Under the pieces are notes generated by a model. That model ran no database searches. It was not told the DNA's origin and saw only the letters and a list, made by a program, of their open reading frames with translations. Below are positions 1 through 5,074 of a stretch of DNA of 5,074 nucleotides, piece by piece. How positions within the stretch are numbered: the first letter of the stretch is position 1; the number at the start of each line of letters is the position of its first letter. This stretch comes from an uncultured Clostridia bacterium (GTDB lineage Bacteria; Bacillota; Clostridia; Oscillospirales; Oscillospiraceae): assembly GCA_937907715.1 (NCBI GenBank), contig CALERM010000001.1:1-5074 (forward strand), in the 5' to 3' direction. A program made the translations under genes and the position numbers.

Positions 1-739
1 CCTCGCAGGGATTTTCGTCCGACGCGCCGGAAACATTCGGGCAGCTTTTGGTGGGGATGCAGTAGTCGAAGGTCGGAATGAGCAGCTGCGTGCCGCGCTC
101 CAGGCGGGCAATGGAGAACTGACCAATGGTAACAAGCAGGCGCTTGCACTCGCCGCCCAGCACCAGATCCTCTTCGAAGCAGTCGAGAATGCCCTGCGGA
201 ATCTGGGGCGTGTCGGTCGTGCAGCAGTTGCAGGCGCAGACCTCCTGTACGCGCGAGCCGAGAATCATCGGGTCGACAATTTCGACGATTGCCTCCGGGA
301 CGCTCGCCTCCTGCAGACCCTTCTTGCACAGGCAGCTTTTGTAGCTGCGGCTGGAATAGATTCTCGCCGTCGTCTCGCCGCCGAAGAGAACCAGACGCTT
401 GGAAAACACGGCAAGCCCCGTGATGGTGCAGGGGCGTCCTGCCTGCATGACGGCGTCGGCAATGACGCGGTAATAGTAGGTGATATCTACGGTGTAGTAT
501 CCGGCAGAGTAGGGAACCGGGTCGAGCTGTATGGCGACGTGCATGAGCTCGACAAACCGCGCCTTTGCGCTGACCGCCTTGTCGAGCGTACACTGCGACT
601 CGACGGTTAAGTACACATGCAGATCCTCAATGCAGTCCTTTGCCAGGCAGCTGTCGGTAATCTTATCGGTATGCACGCAGACCGCCTCGCGGATGCCGCT
701 CAAGTCGCAGGCAGGCGTGCTACGGGTCGTATCAGACAT
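1..739 (-). CDS. Cysteine-rich conserved hypothetical protein, 3' end outside window
   Basis: I do not recognise a named family. The reading frame is open for 246 codons from ATG at 739 to the window edge, so the C-terminus is missing. It begins MSDTTRSTPACDLSGIREAV and has no signal peptide or membrane segment, so it should be cytosolic or assembled onto a structure. It contains 17 cysteines in 246 residues (11, 21, 31, 36, 50, 104, 136, 138, 168, 170, 172, 173, 187, 198, 227, 233, 245), including a CxC at 136-138 and a tight CxCxCC at 168-173. The middle (about 60-130) is hydrophobic/aromatic and looks beta-rich (TVDITYYYRV, LVLFGGE). The start is fixed by a near-perfect Shine-Dalgarno sequence 6 nt upstream. 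It is divergent from the tagA operon. From memory, similar cysteine-rich proteins occur as conserved hypotheticals in Ruminococcaceae; metal binding or a disulfide-linked spore-coat role are guesses only. It is surely a real gene, since the frame, start and RBS agree, but its function is unknown. Confidence 0.85.
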   Translation of the reverse strand, partial: MSDTTRSTPACDLSGIREAVCVHTDKITDSCLAKDCIEDLHVYLTVESQCTLDKAVSAKARFVELMHVAIQLDPVPYSAGYYTVDITYYYRVIADAVMQAGRPCTITGLAVFSKRLVLFGGETTARIYSSRSYKSCLCKKGLQEASVPEAIVEIVDPMILGSRVQEVCACNCCTTDTPQIPQGILDCFEEDLVLGGECKRLLVTIGQFSIARLERGTQLLIPTFDYCIPTKSCPNVSGASDENPCE

Positions 740-745
740 ACGGAT

Positions 746-755
746 AACCTCCTTT
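746..755 (-). promoter_or_regulatory. Strong ribosome binding site of the cysteine-rich gene
   Basis: On the minus strand the sequence reads AAAGGAGGTT, followed by ATCCGT and the ATG at 739. This is an almost full complement to the 16S anti-Shine-Dalgarno end at good spacing. It decides the start codon and supports real, probably high-level translation of the leftward gene. Confidence 0.9.
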
Positions 756-830
756 AATATGACTTTCACTACAGTTTATGCCGAAGGGCAGAAATGTGAA
801 ACACAACGGGCGAGTTTTCACGCGCTGCGA

Positions 831-859
831 TGGACAAACGCAGAAGACTATGGTAAAAT
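831..859 (+). promoter_or_regulatory. SigA-type promoter with extended -10, for the tagA-tmk-DJ-1-mltG-U32 operon
   Basis: A -35 box TGGACA (831-836; 5 of 6 to TTGACA) is followed after exactly 17 nt by a -10 box TAAAAT (854-859; 5 of 6 to TATAAT). A TG dinucleotide at 851-852 gives an extended -10 (TGGTAAAAT). Transcription would start near 866, leaving a leader of about 28 nt before the ATG at 894. It is the only good promoter I see upstream of the five-gene run. Confidence 0.75.
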
Positions 860-880
860 ACACATATCTATGGCTATATG

Positions 881-886
881 AGGGAG
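881..886 (+). promoter_or_regulatory. Ribosome binding site of tagA
   Basis: AGGGAG lies 7 nt before the ATG at 894. It is a moderate Shine-Dalgarno match and is consistent with the chosen start, which also gives the standard N-terminus of the family. Confidence 0.7.
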
Positions 887-893
887 TGCCGGT

Positions 894-1613
894 ATGAAGA
901 CGGACATTATGGGAATTGCGTTTGACAACGTGACAATGCAGCAGGCGCTGGAGCGGGCAGGAGAAATTCTTGCGGGAGACAAAACCTGCTACGCGGTCAC
1001 GCCGAACGCGGAGATTGCATATGAGGCGCTGAAGGATGAAAGCCTCCGGGCGCTTCTGAATGAGGCGGATCTTGTTCTGCCGGACGGCGCCGGTGTGGTG
1101 CTGGCGTCAAAGCTTCTGAAAACGCCGCTGCAGCAGAAGGTCGCGGGCGTCGACTTTGCAGACGGGCTGCTCGGCATGCTCGCGCAGAGCGGCAGGAGCG
1201 TGTTTCTTCTCGGCAGCAAACCCGGGATTGCCGAGCTTGCTGCGGAAAAGATGCGCCAGAAGCATCCGGGGCTAACAATTTGCGGCATGCACGATGGCTA
1301 TTTCAAGGACGAAGCGCCGGTGATTGCAGCGATCAACGAAGCAAAGCCGGACGTTCTTTTCGTGTGTCTCGGCGCGCCGAAGCAGGAGCTTTTCATGAAG
1401 CGGCACAAGAACGATCTTTCCTGTAAGCTGATGATCGGACTTGGCGGGTCTCTGGACTCGTTCGCGGGGACGGTCAGGCGCGCGCCCAAATGGATGATTC
1501 AGGCGAATCTCGAATGGCTCTACCGGCTTTATAAGGAGCCGAAGCGCTTCGGAAGAATGCTGCGGCTGCCGAAATATCTGTGGGCGGTTGTGTGCAGAAG
1601 AATAAGAGGCTAG
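894..1613 (+). CDS. tagA: WecB/TagA/CpsF family glycosyltransferase (GT26)
   Basis: A 239-residue protein, normal length for family GT26. Members transfer a sugar (typically N-acetylmannosamine from UDP-ManNAc in wall teichoic acid synthesis) to an undecaprenyl-diphosphate-linked GlcNAc on the cytoplasmic face of the membrane. Visible family motifs are VTPNAEIA (35-42, conserved Thr36 and Asn38), LPDGAGVV (62-69, with Asp64 at the place of the proposed catalytic base in Thermoanaerobacter TagA), GAPKQE (160-165) and GLGGSLDSFAGTVRRAP (182-198). The basic C-terminal segment, about 205-239, rich in Lys/Arg and aromatics (EWLYRLYKEPKRFGRM), corresponds to the appendage known to bring TagA to the membrane and complete its active site. 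There is no transmembrane helix, as expected. It is the first gene of the apparent operon, and 5 nt separate it from tmk. No other teichoic acid gene is next to it, so the acceptor polymer is uncertain; it could equally serve a capsule or other surface glycan. Confidence 0.93.
   Translation: MKTDIMGIAFDNVTMQQALERAGEILAGDKTCYAVTPNAEIAYEALKDESLRALLNEADLVLPDGAGVVLASKLLKTPLQQKVAGVDFADGLLGMLAQSGRSVFLLGSKPGIAELAAEKMRQKHPGLTICGMHDGYFKDEAPVIAAINEAKPDVLFVCLGAPKQELFMKRHKNDLSCKLMIGLGGSLDSFAGTVRRAPKWMIQANLEWLYRLYKEPKRFGRMLRLPKYLWAVVCRRIRG
1604..1609 (+). promoter_or_regulatory. tmk: Ribosome binding site of tmk, inside the 3' end of tagA
   Basis: AAGAGG sits 9 nt before the ATG at 1619. A second GAGG (1613-1616) overlaps the tagA stop but is only 2 nt from the ATG, too close to work well. 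The site supports ATG 1619 over an upstream in-frame GTG at 1580. Confidence 0.55.
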
Positions 1614-1618
1614 AGGAT

Positions 1619-2287
1619 ATGGGAAAACTCATTGTATTTGAAGGAACCGACGGCACGGGGAAATCCACCCAGTGCGCGCGTGCGTGCAAGCGGCTCGAAG
1701 CGCAGGGTGTCCGGTTTCAGAACATCAAATTTCCACAGTATGACGAGCCGTCATCCGCACTCATCAAGATGTATCTGGCGGGCGAATTCGGAAAGGACCC
1801 GGACGCCATCAATCCCTACGCCGCATCGACCTTTTACGCCGTTGACCGGTACGCAGGCTTTGCGCGCGGCTGGAAGGCGTTTTATGACGAGGGCGGCGTG
1901 ATTGTCTGCGACCGGTATACCACGTCCAACGCCGTCCATCAGGGAAGCAAGCTCGAAGGCGCGGCGCAGGCGGAATTTTTTACGTGGCTGTACGATCTGG
2001 AGTATGATAAAATGGGGCTTCCGAAGCCGGATCTGGTGCTGTGCCTCGACATGCCGACCGAGCTTGCGCATCTGCTGCGCGAAAAGCGCGACACGCAGGG
2101 CGTGGGCGACCGCGACATTCACGAGCATGCCGAGCGGTATCTGGCACGCTGCCGCGAGACTGCACGCCTTGCCGCAAAGCACTACGGCTGGACGCTCATT
2201 TCCTGCGTCAAGGACGGACAGCTCCGCTCGATAGAAGACATTCACGAAGAAATTTACCGGCATATTGCCGCCTGTCTGGAGGACTGA
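1619..2287 (+). CDS. tmk: Thymidylate kinase-like deoxynucleotide kinase
   Basis: A 222-residue cytosolic P-loop kinase, slightly longer than the usual 205-215 residues of dTMP kinase. The expected reaction is ATP + dTMP to ADP + dTDP, the last specific step towards dTTP. Motifs are the Walker A loop GTDGTGKSTQ (9-18), a FPQYDEPSS segment (38-46) at the place of the nucleotide-binding FPxY region, DRY at 76-78 and the diagnostic DRYTTSNAVHQG (98-109). A charged lid REKRDTQGVGDRD (154-166) carries arginines; with no Arg in the P-loop this resembles the E. coli-like type II arrangement. ATG 1619 was chosen because MGKLIVFEGTDGTGKS is the normal family N-terminus; the in-frame GTG at 1580 would add 13 residues and overlap tagA by 34 nt. 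It lies between tagA and the DJ-1 gene, away from the holB neighbourhood where many Firmicutes keep tmk, so it may be a second copy or a related deoxynucleoside kinase. Confidence 0.88.
   Translation: MGKLIVFEGTDGTGKSTQCARACKRLEAQGVRFQNIKFPQYDEPSSALIKMYLAGEFGKDPDAINPYAASTFYAVDRYAGFARGWKAFYDEGGVIVCDRYTTSNAVHQGSKLEGAAQAEFFTWLYDLEYDKMGLPKPDLVLCLDMPTELAHLLREKRDTQGVGDRDIHEHAERYLARCRETARLAAKHYGWTLISCVKDGQLRSIEDIHEEIYRHIAACLED
2278..2282 (+). promoter_or_regulatory. Ribosome binding site of the DJ-1 family gene, inside the tmk 3' end
   Basis: GGAGG lies 8 nt before the ATG at 2291 and within the last codons of tmk. This is a strong site and implies translational linkage of the two genes. Confidence 0.8.
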
Positions 2288-2290
2288 AAA

Positions 2291-2833
2291 ATGGTTGTTA
2301 TGATTCTGGGTTCCGGCTTTGAGCCGGTGGAAGCGATTGCGCCGTGCGACATTTTGCGCCGCGCTCGCGTGGAGGTGCAGCTTGCCGGCATCGGCGGCAG
2401 AATGATCGAAGCCGGGCACGGCGTCACCGTGCAGGCGGACTGCACGATTGAAGAAGCGGATTTTGAGCGCGCGGAGATGGTGGTGCTGCCGGGCGGACTC
2501 GGCGGCGTGCGGTCGATTCTCGGCTGCAAAGCGGCGATGGACGCGGTGAGACAGGCGTATGACGACGGAAAGTTCGTCGCCGCCATCTGTGCAGGACCCA
2601 CGATTCTGGCACAGCTTCATATCACCGACGGCAAAACGGCAACCTGCTACCCCGGCTGTGAGGCGCAGATGGGAAGCGCGGAGTGCGTGGGCGCGGATGT
2701 GGCGCGCGACGGAAAAATTATCACCGGTCGGGCTGCGGGTGCGGCGCTCGATTTCGGTCTGGAGCTTCTGAAGGCGCTCCGGGGAGAGGAAGCTGCGCGC
2801 GAAATTGCCGGAGCGATTGTCTACGAACGATAA
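2291..2833 (+). CDS. DJ-1/PfpI (ThiJ/YajL-like) family protein
   Basis: A 180-residue protein covering the whole DJ-1 fold; family members are usually 180-200 residues. It starts in the first beta strand (MVVMILGSGFEPVEAIAPCD). Glu14 aligns with the conserved glutamate (Glu18 of human DJ-1) and Cys100 in the nucleophile elbow AAICAGPTIL (97-106) aligns with Cys106 of DJ-1. PGG at 67-69 is a further family landmark. The histidine found after the elbow in human DJ-1 (TTHP) is replaced by Tyr120 in a TCYPG stretch, as I recall for many bacterial relatives. Family roles include redox or glyoxal protection and chaperone or deglycase activity, much of it disputed; nothing here fixes the substrate. 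It is cytosolic with no signal peptide. It begins 3 nt after tmk and ends 14 nt before mltG, so co-transcription is very likely. The older names thiJ and pfpI should not be read as thiamine synthesis or protease function. Confidence 0.9.
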   Translation: MVVMILGSGFEPVEAIAPCDILRRARVEVQLAGIGGRMIEAGHGVTVQADCTIEEADFERAEMVVLPGGLGGVRSILGCKAAMDAVRQAYDDGKFVAAICAGPTILAQLHITDGKTATCYPGCEAQMGSAECVGADVARDGKIITGRAAGAALDFGLELLKALRGEEAAREIAGAIVYER

Positions 2834-2835
2834 AA

Positions 2836-2842
2836 GGGGAGG
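2836..2842 (+). promoter_or_regulatory. mltG: Ribosome binding site deciding the mltG start
   Basis: GGGGAGG, 5 nt before the ATG at 2848. The same frame is open upstream to 2683 within the DJ-1 gene, but those codons give an Arg/Cys-rich out-of-frame translation of DJ-1. This site settles the start at 2848. Confidence 0.85.
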
Positions 2843-2847
2843 AACCT

Positions 2848-4404
2848 ATGTCCGACCAGAACGAAAAAAATCTCAATCAGCCGGAGGACGGGCAGGACGA
2901 TTTTTCGTCCATGTCCATCGACGAGCTGATTGCATCGACCAGAGAGGAAATCGCCCGCATCGACCGGATGATGGGAACCTCGCGCCTGCCGCAGCAGGAC
3001 GATGCGCAGGAGCCTGCGCCCCAGCAGGACGCGCCGCAGGCAGGCGAGGTGTCTCTGGACAACGAGACGGACGAAAAAGCGCAGCCTTCGCAGAGCGAGC
3101 CATTTGAGCCGAAGCTTCCGGAGGAATACGCCGACCTGAGCCTGGACTCCGACGAGCAGCCGGAGCAGGACGAGCAGCCGCAGCGCGCGCATCTGGCGGC
3201 GGGCGTGAAGGTGCTTTTGTATGTATGCTGCGTGCTGGCGGCGTCGGTGCTGCTGGCGGTGTTCGGCTGGCGGCTGGCAGACGACGTGCTGGCGCTGACC
3301 AAGCCGGACGAGGAGATCACCATCACTGTGCCCGAGAATGCGACGGTCGCGGATGTCAGCCGCGAGCTCAAGGACAAGGGGCTCATCGAATACGAGTGGC
3401 TGTTCCGGTTTTACTGCCTGTATTCCCATGCAGAGCGCAAAATTCAGCCCGGTACGTATGAGCTCAATCATCTCTACGACTACCATGCGCTGGTCAACGG
3501 CATGACGCCGAGCGCGGGCGTGCGCGCGACGACCGAGGTCACCATCCCAGAGGGCTATGAGTGTGAGGATATTTTCGCGCTGCTGGAGGAAGCGGGCGTG
3601 GCGAGCGTCTCGGATCTGGAGCAGGCGGCGGCAAGCTACGAATTTGACTATGCGTTTTTGCAGGACCTCCCCTACGGCGATAAGAACCGGCTTGAGGGCT
3701 ATCTGTTCCCGGATACGTATCAGTTCTATCTGAACGACAAGCCGGAAAACGTTCTGGGCAGATTCCTGCGGAACTTTGAAAGCAAGATTACGGACGAAAT
3801 GTATGCGGCGCTGGACGAGCTGAATGCAAAGCTGGAAGAGAAAATGCGCGCCAACGGCTTTGAGGAATCGGAAATCGAAAGCGCGAAGCTCTCGTTTCAT
3901 GATGTGGTGATTGTCGCCTCGCTTGTGGAGAAAGAGACGGCGAAGACGTCGGAAAGTGCGTCGATTGCGTCGGTCATCTATAACCGCCTTTGCAGCAAGC
4001 TCTACCCGTGCCTGCAGATTGACGCGACGATTCAGTACGCGCTCGACGAGCGCAAGGAGGTCCTCTCCAACGCCGACAAGGCAATCATCAGCCCGTACAA
4101 CACCTACACGAACGCGGGTCTTCCGGCGGGTCCGATTGCGAACCCCGGCATCAACTCCATCCGCGCGGCGCTGTATCCGGCGGACACGGACTACTATTTC
4201 TATGCGCTGGGAGAAGACGGTGTTCACAAGTTCTCGAAGACGTATTACGAGCATCAGGACTTCCTGGCAAGCCTCGCAGGCGAGACGGCGGACGAGGAAA
4301 TAGGCGGCGATGCACAACAGAACACGGGAGCAGAAGGCAATGACGCAGATGCGCAGCCGGATGCAGCCGGCACGGCAGACGGAGGAAACGGCAATGGCAC
4401 GTAA
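2848..4404 (+). CDS. mltG: Endolytic murein transglycosylase MltG (YceG-like)
   Basis: A 518-residue single-pass membrane enzyme that cuts nascent glycan strands of peptidoglycan outside the membrane and is thought to set strand length or release strands during elongation. Order: cytoplasmic N-terminus 1-118, acidic and rich in Gln/Glu/Asp/Pro, with a short helical segment MSIDELIASTREEIARIDRM (22-41); transmembrane helix about 120-142 (VKVLLYVCCVLAASVLLAVFG); a LysM-like subdomain about 157-235 (ITVPENATVADVSRELKDKG); and the YceG catalytic domain about 280-475. Family motifs are EGYLFPDTY (283-291), ASLVEKETA (357-365) with Glu361 at the position of the catalytic Glu218 of E. coli, LQIDATIQYAL (389-399) and SPYNTYTNAGLPAGPIANPG (415-434). 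A tail of about 38 residues (481-518), rich in Gly/Asp/Ala/Asn, follows the domain outside the cell. The E. coli protein is about 340 residues; the excess is mostly the cytoplasmic region, as in other Firmicutes. The last 11 nt overlap the U32 gene. Confidence 0.96.
   Translation: MSDQNEKNLNQPEDGQDDFSSMSIDELIASTREEIARIDRMMGTSRLPQQDDAQEPAPQQDAPQAGEVSLDNETDEKAQPSQSEPFEPKLPEEYADLSLDSDEQPEQDEQPQRAHLAAGVKVLLYVCCVLAASVLLAVFGWRLADDVLALTKPDEEITITVPENATVADVSRELKDKGLIEYEWLFRFYCLYSHAERKIQPGTYELNHLYDYHALVNGMTPSAGVRATTEVTIPEGYECEDIFALLEEAGVASVSDLEQAAASYEFDYAFLQDLPYGDKNRLEGYLFPDTYQFYLNDKPENVLGRFLRNFESKITDEMYAALDELNAKLEEKMRANGFEESEIESAKLSFHDVVIVASLVEKETAKTSESASIASVIYNRLCSKLYPCLQIDATIQYALDERKEVLSNADKAIISPYNTYTNAGLPAGPIANPGINSIRAALYPADTDYYFYALGEDGVHKFSKTYYEHQDFLASLAGETADEEIGGDAQQNTGAEGNDADAQPDAAGTADGGNGNGT
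3151..3186 (+). repeat. Imperfect 18-bp tandem duplication in the mltG N-terminal region
   Basis: GACGAGCAGCCG occurs at 3151-3162 and again at 3169-3180, an 18-nt period, coding DEQPEQ then DEQPQR. A second, looser repeat nearby is CAGCAGGAC at 2992-3000 and 3022-3030 (QQD twice). Both lie in the low-complexity cytoplasmic segment just before the membrane helix and keep the frame. Confidence 0.7.
4381..4385 (+). promoter_or_regulatory. trhP: Ribosome binding site of the U32 gene, inside mltG
   Basis: GGAGG lies 8 nt before the ATG at 4394, within codons for the Gly-rich mltG tail. It supports ATG 4394 and hence an 11-nt overlap with mltG. Confidence 0.8.
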
Positions 4405-5074
4405 ACCGGAGCTTCTTTGCCCGGCGGGCGATATGGAAAAGCTGCAAATGGCGGTTTTATACGGCGCGGACGCGGTCTATCTGGCGGGAACAAGCTTTGG
4501 CATGCGCTCGTTCACCGGAAATTTTACCCCGGAGCAGATGCCGAAAGCCATCCAATTTGCCCACGCGCACGGCGTGCGCGTGCATGTGACAGTCAACACC
4601 ATGCCGCGCAACGACGAGGCAGCCGCGCTTCCTGCGTGGCTTGAGCAGCTCGACGCGGCAGGCGCGGACGCGCTGATTCTGGCGGATCTCGGCGCATTCA
4701 CGCTGGCGGGAAAATACGCGCCGCACTGCGAGCGGCACATCTCCACCCAGCAGTCGATTGCGAATTACGTCTGCGCGCAGAGCTGGTTTGACCTTGGCGC
4801 GGCGAGAGTTGTGCTGGCGCGGGAGCTGAGCCTGCCGGAGATCCTCACCATCCGCGAAAAGGTCTCGCCGGAGCTGGAACTGGAGACCTTCTGCCACGGC
4901 GCGATGTGCGTGTCGTATTCCGGCAGATGCCTGCTTTCCAACTATATGACCGGGCGCGACTCCAACCGCGGGCAGTGCGCCCAGCCGTGCCGGTATCAGT
5001 ATGCGCTGATGGAGGAAAAACGCCCGGGAGAGTATTTCCCCGTCTTTGAGGACGAAAAGGGCACGTACATCATG
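4394..5074 (+). CDS. trhP: Peptidase U32 family protein, probable tRNA uridine hydroxylation protein TrhP; 3' end outside window
   Basis: The first 227 codons of a protein that runs off the right edge; full-length TrhP-type relatives have about 400-450 residues. Despite the name peptidase U32, several members are oxygen-independent hydroxylases carrying an iron-sulfur cluster: TrhP (E. coli YegQ, B. subtilis YrrN/YrrO) makes 5-hydroxyuridine at tRNA wobble position 34, using prephenate as oxygen source. The N-terminus ELLCPAGDMEKLQMAVLYGADAVYLAG (6-32) is the usual TIM-barrel start. The U32 signature is complete at 164-182: Glu164, Phe166, Gly169-Ala170, Cys172, Gly177, Cys179 and Ser182. NRGQCAQPCRYQY (191-203) follows. 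Cys172, Cys179 and Cys195 or Cys199 are the likely cluster ligands; the fourth should lie beyond the window. The barrel stretch ARELSLPEI (142-150) is close to E. coli YegQ. Position right after mltG matches the B. subtilis yrrL-yrrM-yrrN-yrrO order and supports the tRNA role. Alternatives are the UbiU/UbiV or collagenase-like branches, less likely here. Confidence 0.88.
   Translation, partial: MARKPELLCPAGDMEKLQMAVLYGADAVYLAGTSFGMRSFTGNFTPEQMPKAIQFAHAHGVRVHVTVNTMPRNDEAAALPAWLEQLDAAGADALILADLGAFTLAGKYAPHCERHISTQQSIANYVCAQSWFDLGAARVVLARELSLPEILTIREKVSPELELETFCHGAMCVSYSGRCLLSNYMTGRDSNRGQCAQPCRYQYALMEEKRPGEYFPVFEDEKGTYIM

Noticed and set aside
531..881. 116-codon plus-strand open frame ending just before tagA
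   Set aside because: It runs opposite the start of the cysteine-rich gene and through the promoter region. It shows no recognisable motif, and the minus-strand gene has the better RBS and coherent protein.
1580..1618. GTG at 1580 as an upstream start for tmk
   Set aside because: It would add 13 residues (GGCVQKNKRLED) not seen before the P-loop strand in this family and overlap tagA by 34 nt; ATG 1619 fits better.
1751..2620. 289-codon open frame on the minus strand across tmk and the DJ-1 gene
   Set aside because: It spans two well-supported plus-strand genes, has a composition of His/Arg/Ala typical of a shadow frame and shows no motif.
2683..2847. Upstream extension of the mltG frame into the DJ-1 gene
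   Set aside because: The extra 55 codons translate as Arg/Gly/Cys-rich sequence out of frame with DJ-1, while GGGGAGG stands 5 nt before ATG 2848.
2831..2847. Terminator or promoter between the DJ-1 gene and mltG
   Set aside because: Only 14 nt lie between the genes and they are taken up by the RBS; no hairpin with a T tract is present.
2821..4317. 498-codon open frame on the minus strand, antisense to mltG
   Set aside because: It lies wholly opposite mltG, which has full family motifs and an RBS. The translation is Arg/Val/Leu-rich with no recognisable domain, as expected for the antisense frame of a G+C-rich gene.

Overview
The window looks like a G+C-rich, low-spacing chromosomal segment of a Gram-positive anaerobe of the class Clostridia, probably near the Oscillospiraceae/Ruminococcaceae. 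This is an inference from gene content: a TagA-type glycosyltransferase, a Firmicutes-style MltG with a long cytoplasmic acidic N-terminus, a U32 enzyme directly downstream of mltG, strong AGGAGG-type ribosome binding sites, and a cysteine-rich conserved-hypothetical type that I associate with this group. No tRNA, rRNA, CRISPR array, IS element or phage gene is visible.

Layout. From 739 down to 1, on the minus strand, lies the 5' part (246 codons) of an unrecognised cysteine-rich protein that runs off the left edge. From 740 to 893 is a divergent intergenic region holding a good SigA-type extended -10 promoter firing rightward. From 894 to the right edge, five plus-strand genes are packed as one apparent operon: tagA-like glycosyltransferase (894-1613), tmk-like deoxynucleotide kinase (1619-2287), DJ-1/PfpI-family protein (2291-2833), mltG endolytic transglycosylase (2848-4404) and a U32-family protein, probably the tRNA hydroxylation protein TrhP (4394-5074, partial). 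Gaps are 5, 3 and 14 nt, and the last pair overlaps by 11 nt. No terminator is visible between them.

How the genes fit together. tagA and mltG both act at the cell envelope (sugar transfer to a lipid-linked precursor; cleavage of nascent peptidoglycan). tmk supplies dTDP, DJ-1 proteins are small cytosolic proteins often linked to stress or glycation, and U32/TrhP proteins modify wobble uridine in tRNA. The mltG-to-U32 order matches the Bacillus subtilis yrrL(mltG)-yrrM(trmR)-yrrN-yrrO(trhP) neighbourhood, but the trmR methyltransferase gene is missing between them here. The operon looks like a housekeeping cluster rather than a dedicated new system; the least explained item is the divergent cysteine-rich protein.
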